Shown: piece by piece, positions 1 through 6,994 of the stretch
Numbering within the stretch: position 1 is the first letter of the stretch
Layout of the letters: each line of letters begins with the position of its first letter
Assembly (NCBI GenBank): GCA_964484785.1
Contig: CAZAFD010000027.1
Span: 1 to 8,196, forward strand
Reading direction: 5' to 3'
Length of the DNA stretch: 8,196 nt
Source: CAZAFD01 sp964484785
GTDB lineage: Bacteria > Pseudomonadota > Alphaproteobacteria > Rickettsiales > UBA1997
The notes under the pieces: model-generated
The model's input: the letters and a program-made list of their open reading frames with translations, nothing else
Told to the model about the DNA's origin: nothing
Database searches by the model: none
Translations under genes and position numbers: made by a program

Positions 1-673
1 TCCAGCTTATTATGCAGGGTTTTTAGTAAACGACGAGATACTTGAGGTTAATAAAAACAAAATTAATACTTTTGAACAAATTCCAGTTTTAATAGCCATG
101 AATGGAACTACTGCCTCAGAATTTAAAATAAAACGTAATGACGAGATCTTAATCAAGACTATTGTGCCAAAGGAAATTGAGACTATTAATGAGTATGGTG
201 ATAGGATCAGGTCTTTACAAGTTGGTATAGCATCAGATTTATATTATACAGAGAAAGTGACCTTTTTACGTTCAATAGTTATAAGCTGCAGAACAGTTTT
301 TTCATTATCTAAAACTACATTACTTTCTATAGGTAAAATGCTTGCTAGAAAGATGAAATTAGACGGTTTAAGCGGACCGATAAAAATTGCTCAATATTCG
401 GGTAGATTTTTCAAGAATGGAGCTTATTCATTTTTGTATTTTATTAGCGTGATTTCTACAAGCCTAGGTTTTATGAATTTATTACCTATACCAATGTTGG
501 ATGGAGGTCATATTTTGTTTTGTATAATAGAATTAGTTAGAAGAAAGCCTTTATCTGAGAAATTTGAAAATGTTTTGTTGCGATTTGGAATGGCAATTTT
601 AGCAATTTTACTATTGTTTACCACTTACAAAGATATTAGAGATATCTTAACTAAATTTATTAGACACATATGA
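1..673 (+). CDS. rseP: RseP-type site-2 intramembrane zinc metalloprotease (M50), C-terminal part
   Basis: The frame is open from base 2, so the gene begins left of the window. About 223 residues are visible and the ATG at base 98 is only an internal methionine. RseP is an inner-membrane protease that cuts transmembrane segments of anti-sigma factors and leftover signal peptides. The first ~35 visible residues read as the end of a PDZ domain (AGFLVNDEILEVNKNKI, then FEQIP). A later SGPIKIAQYSG stretch precedes a hydrophobic segment and the family motif NLLPIPMLDGGH at about bases 476-511, whose Asp (500-502) is the expected third zinc ligand. A last hydrophobic helix (AILAILLLF) lies near the C-terminus. 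The HExxH zinc site is expected upstream and cannot be checked. The stop overlaps the bamA start (ATGA), a common arrangement in proteobacteria that suggests translational coupling. I see no frameshift in the visible part. Confidence 0.93.
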   Translation, partial: PAYYAGFLVNDEILEVNKNKINTFEQIPVLIAMNGTTASEFKIKRNDEILIKTIVPKEIETINEYGDRIRSLQVGIASDLYYTEKVTFLRSIVISCRTVFSLSKTTLLSIGKMLARKMKLDGLSGPIKIAQYSGRFFKNGAYSFLYFISVISTSLGFMNLLPIPMLDGGHILFCIIELVRRKPLSEKFENVLLRFGMAILAILLLFTTYKDIRDILTKFIRHI

Positions 674-2925
674 GAAAGCACAATATAAACAAAAATAAAA
701 CACTTTTAGCTTTATTAATTACGGCTGGCATATGTGGAATACGAGACGTTGAAGCTGTAGAGAGTACAAAAATACCCAACAATAGTGTTGTTGATCATAT
801 GAATGGTAACAATACTAACTATCGTAACATTGAAATAAATAATGTTCAGGAAAGTTCTTTTGATAAAACTAAAATAATTAAAAATTTGGTTTTAAAAGGA
901 AATAAAAAAATTAAAACTGATCAAATTTTATCTTTATTTAAAACTAAGAAAAACGAAGAATATTCTTTTGATGATATTCAAAGTGATGTAGATCTTTTGA
1001 AGGCAACGTACGCTTCTATGGGTATGTTGGATACAGAGGTGAGTTATGAAATCAAGGATATAGATAACAGTAGATTTGTTGATATTGTTTTTACAATAGC
1101 TGAAACAACAAAAATTAGGATCGGAAAGATAAATTTTAGTGGAAACAAGGTTTTTAGAAAGTCTGCGTTATATTCGGCTATTTTTAATAAGGAGAAACAT
1201 TTTCTTACATTCGGTGCTGCTACTATATACAGCAAGGATTTTGTAGATTATGATGTCAATTTGATATATGAATATTATTATAATCATGGTTATTTAGATG
1301 TAGAGATTGCTGATGTTAAAACAGAATTTATCACAAAAAAAGGCAAGAAATATGCCAATTTAACTTTTTGTCTTAACGAAGGATCTCAATACAGGGTTGC
1401 TGATGTTAACATAGAATCTTCTATTAAACGTTTTGATGAAGAAATCTTCAAAAGGAATCTTTTTATCAAAACCGGCATAATCTTCAATAATTCATTATTA
1501 AAGCAACAAGTACGTGATTTTGAGAAGATTCTTAAGAAGAAGAATTTTGACTTAGCTACCGTAGACGTAGATTACTATAAAAATACCCTTGATAAACGAG
1601 TAAATGTGGTATTCAGCTTTGTTCCAGGAGAAAAATATTATTTGCGTAATATCGAAATTTATGGTAACAGATACACCTATGTTTCGTATATAAGAAAGGA
1701 ATTACGTATATCGGAAGGTGATTCGTTAACTGAAAGTGAATTTAATAAATTAGAGTCAAGGTTAAATAGCACAGGTTTGTTTAGTAAAATAAGAATTGAT
1801 AAACAACAAGTTGAACCAAACAAATATGATATTATTATTAATGTTGAAGAAAGGCCAAGCGGTAACCTTGAATTGGGTTTGGCGATATCTACTTTAGATG
1901 GTCTATCTTTCAACACGGGTTTGACTCAAAATAATTTATTAGGACGTGGTTATACTTTTAATATTTCAACAGACATTTCAAAATATACTAAAAATTTTGG
2001 TCTAGGTTTTGGAAAACCTTATCTATTTAATACAAATCTTTTTGGTGGTTTTAGTGTTTTTACAGAAAAAAATCAAAACACAAAACGTACTAGGAATTCA
2101 ACTTTAGGTAATGGTGCCGATATAGGTTATGATGATGATAATTATGGTTTGAAACTCTATACAATTCATTATGCTTCTGACTATTTTAGCGAGAAGCTAT
2201 ATTATCAATATGCATATAAAAAGATCTATAATGTAAAGGATGAATATAAGGATCTTATGCAAATAGGTAAGCAAAATGTTTCTTTAATAGGGTTGGAATT
2301 TGTCTTTGACACAAGAGATGATAATTTTTATCCAACAAAGGGAGTCTTAGCCGATTTGAACGTGGATTGGGCTGGTCTTGGTGGTAATAAAGATTTTATT
2401 AGGAGCGAGATAGACCTCAAGTATTATTATAGGCTTTATAAGCAATTTATTTTTAAAGCCCAAACTATTGGGGGTGTTATTCGATCTTTAAAAAATAATT
2501 CTTTATATCCTGATGATGGTTTTTATTTGGGTGGTGATAAGTTACGTGGTTTTTCATACGGAGGTATAGGACCTAAGGCTAAGAAGCTGGGTGAGGATTC
2601 AGTTAATAATGAGAGTATTTCATTGGGAGGTACAAAGTATTATGTGTTTAATACCGAATTGAGATTTCCTCTTTATGATAAGAGGGGATTGGATTTATAT
2701 GGATTGTTATTTTTTAATGCCGGAAATATTAGTGGTGTAGAGAAAAATAAGAATATAAACAGGTCTAGAATTGTTGATTCTCATAAAATAAGAAGTGCTG
2801 GTGGTTTTGGTTTTGTGTTTAAAACACCAATGGGAGATATTAGTCTAGAATTTTCTCGCCCAATATCAAAACAAAGGTTTGATGATACCGAAAAATTCAG
2901 ATTTAATTTAGGTAGCTCATTTTAA
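670..2925 (+). CDS. bamA: Outer membrane protein assembly factor BamA (Omp85), apparently with four POTRA domains
   Basis: BamA is the central barrel of the BAM complex, which inserts beta-barrel proteins into the outer membrane. The 751-residue product starts with a signal peptide (basic MRKHNINKNK, hydrophobic core to about residue 22, likely cleavage near VEA at 27-29). Residues ~31-66 are a polar, Asn-rich linker. POTRA-like units follow at about 69-146, 148-238, 240-319 and 322-394, with recurring GNK/GNR turns (78, 158, 332). The Omp85 barrel runs from ~395 to the end. It contains the loop-6 LRGF motif at 625-628, within a GGDKLRGFSYGG stretch, and a C-terminal beta-signal ending in Phe (FRFNLGSSF). 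By recall of the E. coli and alphaproteobacterial proteins, the four units match POTRA2-5, so POTRA1 seems absent. The ATG at 670 overlaps the rseP stop by 4 bases and is the start that supplies the signal peptide. No skp or lipid A gene follows. Confidence 0.95.
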   Translation: MRKHNINKNKTLLALLITAGICGIRDVEAVESTKIPNNSVVDHMNGNNTNYRNIEINNVQESSFDKTKIIKNLVLKGNKKIKTDQILSLFKTKKNEEYSFDDIQSDVDLLKATYASMGMLDTEVSYEIKDIDNSRFVDIVFTIAETTKIRIGKINFSGNKVFRKSALYSAIFNKEKHFLTFGAATIYSKDFVDYDVNLIYEYYYNHGYLDVEIADVKTEFITKKGKKYANLTFCLNEGSQYRVADVNIESSIKRFDEEIFKRNLFIKTGIIFNNSLLKQQVRDFEKILKKKNFDLATVDVDYYKNTLDKRVNVVFSFVPGEKYYLRNIEIYGNRYTYVSYIRKELRISEGDSLTESEFNKLESRLNSTGLFSKIRIDKQQVEPNKYDIIINVEERPSGNLELGLAISTLDGLSFNTGLTQNNLLGRGYTFNISTDISKYTKNFGLGFGKPYLFNTNLFGGFSVFTEKNQNTKRTRNSTLGNGADIGYDDDNYGLKLYTIHYASDYFSEKLYYQYAYKKIYNVKDEYKDLMQIGKQNVSLIGLEFVFDTRDDNFYPTKGVLADLNVDWAGLGGNKDFIRSEIDLKYYYRLYKQFIFKAQTIGGVIRSLKNNSLYPDDGFYLGGDKLRGFSYGGIGPKAKKLGEDSVNNESISLGGTKYYVFNTELRFPLYDKRGLDLYGLLFFNAGNISGVEKNKNINRSRIVDSHKIRSAGGFGFVFKTPMGDISLEFSRPISKQRFDDTEKFRFNLGSSF

Positions 2926-2926
2926 T

Positions 2927-4108
2927 ATGAATGTTATTACAAGTAATAAAGAGTTAAAACTACTTTACGATGATATAATAGATAATAGCGACAAGATTAT
3001 AGCCATAGATACAGAGTTTGTTAGAAAGTTTACATACTTTCCATTTTTATGCCTAATACAGATAGCCTATTATGTTGGTACGGAGTTAAAATTAGCCTTA
3101 ATTGATACAGTAGCGCAACCACAATTTAGTTTAACTTATTTCTTTAAGTTATTGAAGAGTAATAAAATTACAAAGGTTTTATATTCTTGTAGCCAGGATA
3201 TTGACGCAATATCTTCTTTAAAAAAGACGGTTAAAATTAATAACTTAGAGGATGTACAATTAATGGCATGTTTTTGTGGAGAAGAAAGTATAAGTTATAA
3301 TAATGCTGTAAAAAAGTTCTGTAATGTTGAGCTCAACAAAAACAAAAACATTCAAACAAGCAATTGGAAAAAGAGGCCATTAAGTCAAAATCAATTTAAG
3401 TATGCACAAGAGGACGTGTTATATTTAATACGTATGTATCGTATATTAAAAGAACGGCTTATACAAAACAATAATATTTGTTACTACGAGAATGAGATTC
3501 GATTTCTATTAAAAAGTAAGAGTATAAATAGTCTAATAAGTAATGCGTGGAAAAAGTTAAAATTTTGTTTACATAAGTGTCAATATAGGGATATAGAATT
3601 AATAAAAAAGTTAGCGGCTTGGCGCGAAAGAAGGGCAATAGAAAGTAATGTTATAAGAAGCATGATTCTTACTGATGATGTACTGATGAAATTATCGGAA
3701 ATTAAGCCGACCTCTACAAAATTGCTTAAGGATAACTTTATTCAATATAAGGATATACTAGTTATGCCTAAACAACTTAAGAACGAACTAGTAGCGTTAA
3801 TCCTAAATTCATCTAAACAATTGGCCATTAAAAGCAGACAAGTTTCTGAAGATACTTCCTCTTTTTTTTATGTAAAAGCTAGAAATTTTACGCATAAAGA
3901 TATTTTATTTGAAATAACAGACTGTATTAAAAAAATTTGTAAATCCAAACATATTAATCCAATTTTGTCTCTTACTCAATATGAGGTGATAGCATTGATA
4001 ATGAAGTATGAACCAAAAAAGAAAATTTTATATGGATGGAAATACGTTGTGTTTAACAAAATTATAACGCATATTTTGAATAAATATAGTCACGTTCTTT
4101 CTTTGTGA
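2927..4108 (+). CDS. rnd: Ribonuclease D (DEDDy 3'-5' exoribonuclease with HRDC domain)
   Basis: This is a cytoplasmic 3'-5' exonuclease that trims tRNA and other stable RNA 3' ends. The 393-residue length is usual for RNase D. The DnaQ-like fold shows Exo I at IDTEF (D28, E30), Exo II at SQDIDA (D91) and Exo III at YAQEDVLYL (Y159, D163), so all four acidic residues and the DEDDy tyrosine are kept. NWKKRPLSQNQ just before Exo III is the usual RNase D lead-in. An HRDC domain begins around residue 222 with LAAWRERRAIESNV, typical of the family. Residues ~300-393 are Lys-rich and helical and could be a divergent second HRDC domain. The ATG lies one base after the bamA stop, so cotranscription with rseP-bamA is likely. 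The ribosome site would sit inside the bamA 3' end and none is obvious. Confidence 0.92.
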   Translation: MNVITSNKELKLLYDDIIDNSDKIIAIDTEFVRKFTYFPFLCLIQIAYYVGTELKLALIDTVAQPQFSLTYFFKLLKSNKITKVLYSCSQDIDAISSLKKTVKINNLEDVQLMACFCGEESISYNNAVKKFCNVELNKNKNIQTSNWKKRPLSQNQFKYAQEDVLYLIRMYRILKERLIQNNNICYYENEIRFLLKSKSINSLISNAWKKLKFCLHKCQYRDIELIKKLAAWRERRAIESNVIRSMILTDDVLMKLSEIKPTSTKLLKDNFIQYKDILVMPKQLKNELVALILNSSKQLAIKSRQVSEDTSSFFYVKARNFTHKDILFEITDCIKKICKSKHINPILSLTQYEVIALIMKYEPKKKILYGWKYVVFNKIITHILNKYSHVLSL

Positions 4109-4159
4109 TTAATTCTCTTGTAAAATGAAATATAGGTATTACGATACCAGGGTGGTCTT
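4109..4159 (+). other. Spacer between rnd and the 148-residue ORF, with small inverted repeats
   Basis: This is the only break between rseP and mlaA. It holds a perfect 5-bp inverted repeat with a 4-base loop (GGTAT at 4135-4139, ATACC at 4144-4148). An overlapping 4-bp one follows (ACCA at 4146-4149, TGGT at 4153-4156), so the two could not form together. The second covers AGGGTGG (4149-4155), the likely ribosome site for the next gene. No T-run follows that would make a convincing terminator, and no clear promoter is visible. Repeats this short can arise by chance. Confidence 0.3.
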
Positions 4160-4606
4160 TTGAATAAATTATCAATTATAACGTTAATTTGGGAAATGTC
4201 TGCCGTTAATATTATCATAAATATAAAAGAGTTAGTATCTAACTTCACATCAGCTATAATAAATAATACAAAGATTATGGTTGATAAGTTGCATAACTTG
4301 GAGGCTACTAATGTAAATTTAGCAAAAGAGTTAATATCCAATAACAAGTTACGTGAAGCTTATAAACGTTTAAAAATTATTAACCTAATTTGGCCATCTA
4401 ATGAAGAATGTGTTTATTTGTTTAGTATATTATTAATACTCAACAATGAGGTTACTAAAGCCCATAGTTTATTAGACAAATTGAAAAGCGAGGTTCTTGC
4501 TCAAAAGCTGTTACTGCTTATAGATAAGGATCGGGCTAGTGATATTTCTGATATAATTGTGGAAAATGGTGCGGCAACTATATTAAACATACAAAATGTA
4601 TTATAG
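4160..4606 (+). CDS. Uncharacterised small helical protein, possibly TPR-like
   Basis: I do not recognise this 148-residue protein. It lacks a standard signal peptide and reads as nearly all alpha-helix, rich in Leu, Ile, Asn and Lys. Residues ~52-108 have the helix-turn-helix spacing of tetratricopeptide repeats: AKELISNNKLREAYKRL, then a WPSNEE turn, then YLFSILLILNNEVTKAHSLL. The TTG start at 4160 is chosen because AGGGTGG (4149-4155) sits just upstream and an in-frame stop lies at 4133-4135. The ATG at 4196 (residue 13) is the alternative and would give 136 residues. The 3' end overlaps mlaA by 11 bases, suggesting coupled translation with the MlaA-MlaC pair, though that does not prove a shared function. 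The long open frame in the same tight layout supports a real gene. The TPR reading is an inference from pattern only. Confidence 0.65.
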   Translation: MNKLSIITLIWEMSAVNIIINIKELVSNFTSAIINNTKIMVDKLHNLEATNVNLAKELISNNKLREAYKRLKIINLIWPSNEECVYLFSILLILNNEVTKAHSLLDKLKSEVLAQKLLLLIDKDRASDISDIIVENGAATILNIQNVL

Positions 4607-5396
4607 AACTCGAAATCTATTTATATATTTTTGTACCCTCATATTTTTATGCTTTAGTGCTGATTCTGCTAGTGCAACAAGTAAAGACGAACTGACGGAT
4701 TATTCTAATTATAATTATGATGATTTAGACGAAGAAGTTTATAACTACGAAAGTGTATATGATCCTTTTGAAAAATTTAATAGAGCTATTTTTAAGTTTA
4801 ATTACTTCTTATTGAAGCATTTTGCTGTGCCTATGGGTACAGCCTATAATCGGGTGGTTAATAAATTTTTAAGAGAGCGCATCTCTAATTTTTTTAGCAA
4901 CTTGGCCGAGCCAGTGACTTTTGTGAATTCTGTTTTACAGTTTAACATTTTTAATAGTGTTAAGTCCCTGACAACTTTTGTTTTTAATACAACTTTTGGT
5001 TTTTTTGGTTTTTTTGATGTTGTTAGTCAGAGATCTATACGGTCTAAATATATGCATTTTGGCGATACATTAGCTTTTTATCATATACCGAATGGCCCGT
5101 ATGTTGTATTACCATTTTTTGGATCTTTTTACTTGCGAGATGCTAGTGGTTTAGTCGCAGATTATGCTGTTAATCCATTTTATATAAATGCCTTTGAAAT
5201 ATATCAAAAAGGTCCTATCTTAAACTCGTATAAATATAAAATGCCTGTGCTTGGGTTTGACTTTTTAGATCGATCTAGTAGGTTAAAGGTTGTTTATGAT
5301 GAGTTTTTAAAGAAGGTTTTTGATCCGTATAGCTTTACAAGAAATTTTTATGTGAATAAAAGAGCAAGCGAGTTAAAAAGTCGATTAGGGCAATAG
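4596..5396 (+). CDS. mlaA: MlaA (VacJ) outer-membrane component of phospholipid retrograde transport
   Basis: MlaA forms a ring-shaped channel in the inner leaflet of the outer membrane. It removes misplaced outer-leaflet phospholipids and passes them to periplasmic MlaC. The 266-residue product shows the family signatures in order: DPFEKFNRAIF (56-66), NLAEPVTFVNSVLQ (102-115), NTTFGFFGFFD (131-141), GDTLAFYHIPNGPYVVLPFFG (156-176, family hallmark), RDA (181-183) and a C-terminal DPYSFTRN (243-250). The N-terminus is a signal peptide with likely cleavage after SASA (24-27). The Cys residues at 13 and 19 are not in a lipobox, so this looks like a secreted rather than lipidated form. Residues 31-55 form an acidic, Tyr/Asn-rich linker. 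The ATG overlaps the preceding ORF by 11 bases and is the only start that gives a signal peptide. mlaC follows directly, as expected for partner proteins. Confidence 0.95.
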   Translation: MYYRTRNLFIYFCTLIFLCFSADSASATSKDELTDYSNYNYDDLDEEVYNYESVYDPFEKFNRAIFKFNYFLLKHFAVPMGTAYNRVVNKFLRERISNFFSNLAEPVTFVNSVLQFNIFNSVKSLTTFVFNTTFGFFGFFDVVSQRSIRSKYMHFGDTLAFYHIPNGPYVVLPFFGSFYLRDASGLVADYAVNPFYINAFEIYQKGPILNSYKYKMPVLGFDFLDRSSRLKVVYDEFLKKVFDPYSFTRNFYVNKRASELKSRLGQ

Positions 5397-5405
5397 TTGG
5401 TTATT

Positions 5406-5409
5406 GAGG
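5406..5409 (+). promoter_or_regulatory. Shine-Dalgarno site of mlaC
   Basis: GAGG lies seven bases before the mlaC ATG at 5417, the best-placed ribosome-binding site in the window. Most other genes here start at overlaps or without a visible site, so it supports this start and suggests independently strong initiation of mlaC. Confidence 0.7.
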
Positions 5410-5416
5410 TAATATC

Positions 5417-5998
5417 ATGCGTTTTTTTAAGTATATTATTAGTGTTGTATTTTTATTATTTTTTACCACCTTGTGGGCTGATTATGAAAACAATATAAAT
5501 AGTTTTATTATAAATATTGCTAATAGGTTTACCGAGATTAATGAGATTAAGGATAAGGATGTTTGGATTAAAGAAGCCCAAACATATGCTAATGATATTT
5601 TAGATATTAAATGGATTTCTGGTTTTATTTTAGGTCGTCACAAAAAGTATTTAAATCAAGAGCAGACTACTCAATTTACAGAGTTATATTCAGAATATTT
5701 ATTGAATAGCTATATAGACACTTTATCGCAGTTTTCTGCAAATAATTTACATGTTGTAAAGATTACTAATCAACAGGATAAAGCTTATTTTGTGAGACTA
5801 TTGGTTAAAAATAAGGATCAAAATGCCAATATAGATCTAAGATTAGTTCAGAAAAATGATGTATATTATATTACAGATATAATCGCTGAAAATATTAGTT
5901 TTATTAATACCCAAAGAGCCGATGTTGACGGCTATATAACCAATAATGGTTTTGATAAGATGATAGAAGCATTAAAGAATAAAAAGCTTTTAAAATGA
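5417..5998 (+). CDS. mlaC: MlaC periplasmic phospholipid-binding shuttle protein (Ttg2D family)
   Basis: MlaC carries phospholipids across the periplasm between MlaA and the inner-membrane MlaFEDB transporter. The 193-residue product begins with a signal peptide (MRFFKYIISVVFLLFFTTLWA, cleavage near residue 21). The mature part has the expected family features: DIKWISGFILGRHKK (63-77), then an EQTTQFTELYSEYLL helix (82-96), a strand-rich middle, and the C-terminal block VYYITDIIAENISF followed by TQRADVDGYITNNGFD (165-180), matching the family pattern of an R-S/A-D/E motif then N-G-G/F. The length is typical. It lies 20 bases after mlaA and its stop overlaps the dnaQ start (ATGA). mlaF, mlaE and mlaD are not in the window and, if present, lie elsewhere. 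Confidence 0.9.
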   Translation: MRFFKYIISVVFLLFFTTLWADYENNINSFIINIANRFTEINEIKDKDVWIKEAQTYANDILDIKWISGFILGRHKKYLNQEQTTQFTELYSEYLLNSYIDTLSQFSANNLHVVKITNQQDKAYFVRLLVKNKDQNANIDLRLVQKNDVYYITDIIAENISFINTQRADVDGYITNNGFDKMIEALKNKKLLK

Positions 5999-6690
5999 GA
6001 GAGATTTGTTTTGATACAGAAACTACTGGCTTGAGCCCAGAAGAAGGGCACAAGATAATTGAAATAGGGTGTGTAGAACTGATTGATAATAGAAAAACAA
6101 ATAATCATTTTCATGTATATTTAAATCCAGAGAGAGATATTTCTGAAGACTCTGTTAGAATTACTGGACTAACTAATGAATTCTTGTCGGATAAACCACT
6201 ATTTGCTAGTATAGCAGATGACTTTTTAAAATTTATAGGTGATTCAACGTTGATTGCTCATAACGCAGCCTTTGATATTGGTTTTTTAAATTATGAGTTA
6301 TCACTTCTTAATAAAGAAAATCTGAGCAATCCAGTTGTAGATTCATTAGTTTTGGCGCGACAAAAGTTTCCGGGTCAAAGGAATAATCTAGATGCTTTAT
6401 GTAAAAGATTTAATATAGATAACTCTAAAAGAAGTCTACACGGAGCTTTATTAGATGCTGAATTGTTGGCGGAAGTATATATTGAATTAACTGGAGGTAT
6501 TCAAAATAATCTAATAGCGGAGCAGGGGGATGAAGCTGTTAGTAATAATATCTTGCCTATAGATGAATTATTGTCTAAAATAAGTATGAAGCCTATACGG
6601 CCTAGTAGAAATTTTTGTGTTAACGAATCAGACTTAGAACAGCATAAAGCATTTATGCAATCTACTATTAAAGACAGTTTGTGGTCTTAG
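5995..6690 (+). CDS. dnaQ: DNA polymerase III epsilon subunit (3'-5' proofreading exonuclease)
   Basis: The epsilon subunit proofreads for the replicative polymerase. At 231 residues it has the usual full length for DnaQ rather than a stand-alone exonuclease fragment. The DEDDh catalytic set is complete: FDTETTG with D7 and E9 (Exo I), HNAAFDIGF with D94 (Exo II), and HGALLDAELLAE with H149 and D154 (Exo III). RITGLTNEFL (56-64) is also typical. After ~170 comes a variable linker, then a C-terminal HKAFMQSTIKDSLW segment of the kind seen in alphaproteobacterial DnaQ, which in the family contacts the polymerase alpha subunit. The ATG overlaps the mlaC stop by 4 bases, so its translation probably depends on mlaC. 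Coupling proofreading to a lipid-transport gene is more likely genome compaction than shared function. Confidence 0.93.
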   Translation: MREICFDTETTGLSPEEGHKIIEIGCVELIDNRKTNNHFHVYLNPERDISEDSVRITGLTNEFLSDKPLFASIADDFLKFIGDSTLIAHNAAFDIGFLNYELSLLNKENLSNPVVDSLVLARQKFPGQRNNLDALCKRFNIDNSKRSLHGALLDAELLAEVYIELTGGIQNNLIAEQGDEAVSNNILPIDELLSKISMKPIRPSRNFCVNESDLEQHKAFMQSTIKDSLWS

Positions 6691-6763
6691 TTTATAGTCT
6701 AAATGATTAGTTAATTAAAATTATTAAATAGAAATTATACAATTTATAATATAAATAAACTTT
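6691..6763 (+). promoter_or_regulatory. AT-rich gap before infA, probable promoter region
   Basis: This is the longest plus-strand gap between intact genes and is where an infA-maf promoter would be expected. TATAAT occurs at 6745-6750 and is also one arm of an all-A/T inverted repeat with ATTATA at 6734-6739. No TTGACA-like hexamer lies 16-18 bases upstream, and in DNA this AT-rich a TATAAT match is weak evidence. No GC-rich terminator for dnaQ and no clear ribosome site for infA are visible. Confidence 0.25.
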
Positions 6764-6985
6764 ATGTCGAAAGAAGATATTTTAACAATGCAGGGTGTTG
6801 TGGTAGAAGTTTTACCTAATACAATTTTTAGGGTTAAATTAAATAATATGGAAACTGTTATTTTAGCGCATACATCTGGCAAAATAAGAAAGAATAAGAT
6901 TAGGATTTTAAAAGGCGACTCAGTGGAGTTAGAAATGACCCCATATGACTTAACAAAAGGAAGAATTTCTAAAAGGTTAAAGTAG
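6764..6985 (+). CDS. infA: Translation initiation factor IF-1
   Basis: IF-1 binds the ribosomal A site during initiation and helps IF-2 and IF-3. The 73-residue product is a single OB-fold domain and aligns with IF-1 throughout: KEDILTMQGVVVEVLPNT at the start, FRVKL, the HTSGKIRKNKIRIL core (36-49) and TPYDLTKGRI (59-68). It ends in SKRLK instead of the common FR ending. The length is within one or two residues of normal. The start has no clear Shine-Dalgarno, but MSKEDI matches the family N-terminus. maf follows after 9 bases, a pairing I recall as common in alphaproteobacteria. Confidence 0.97.
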   Translation: MSKEDILTMQGVVVEVLPNTIFRVKLNNMETVILAHTSGKIRKNKIRILKGDSVELEMTPYDLTKGRISKRLK

Positions 6986-6994
6986 TAGTTAAGA

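Noticed and set aside
98..100. ATG at 98 as the true start of the first gene
   Set aside because: The frame is open to the left edge and the upstream residues match the PDZ domain of RseP, so the gene starts outside the window.
1044..1916. Minus-strand open frames of 63 and 79 residues inside bamA
   Set aside because: They lie opposite a well-supported bamA reading frame and have no recognisable motif.
4090..4347. Minus-strand open frame of 85 residues across the rnd-orphan boundary
   Set aside because: It is hydrophobic only because it is antisense to AT-rich codons, and it overlaps two plus-strand genes. The plus-strand ORF at 4160-4606 fits the gene layout better.
6745..6750. TATAAT as a definite -10 box for infA
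   Set aside because: There is no matching -35 hexamer and the surrounding sequence is almost all A/T, so it is listed only as a possible promoter region.
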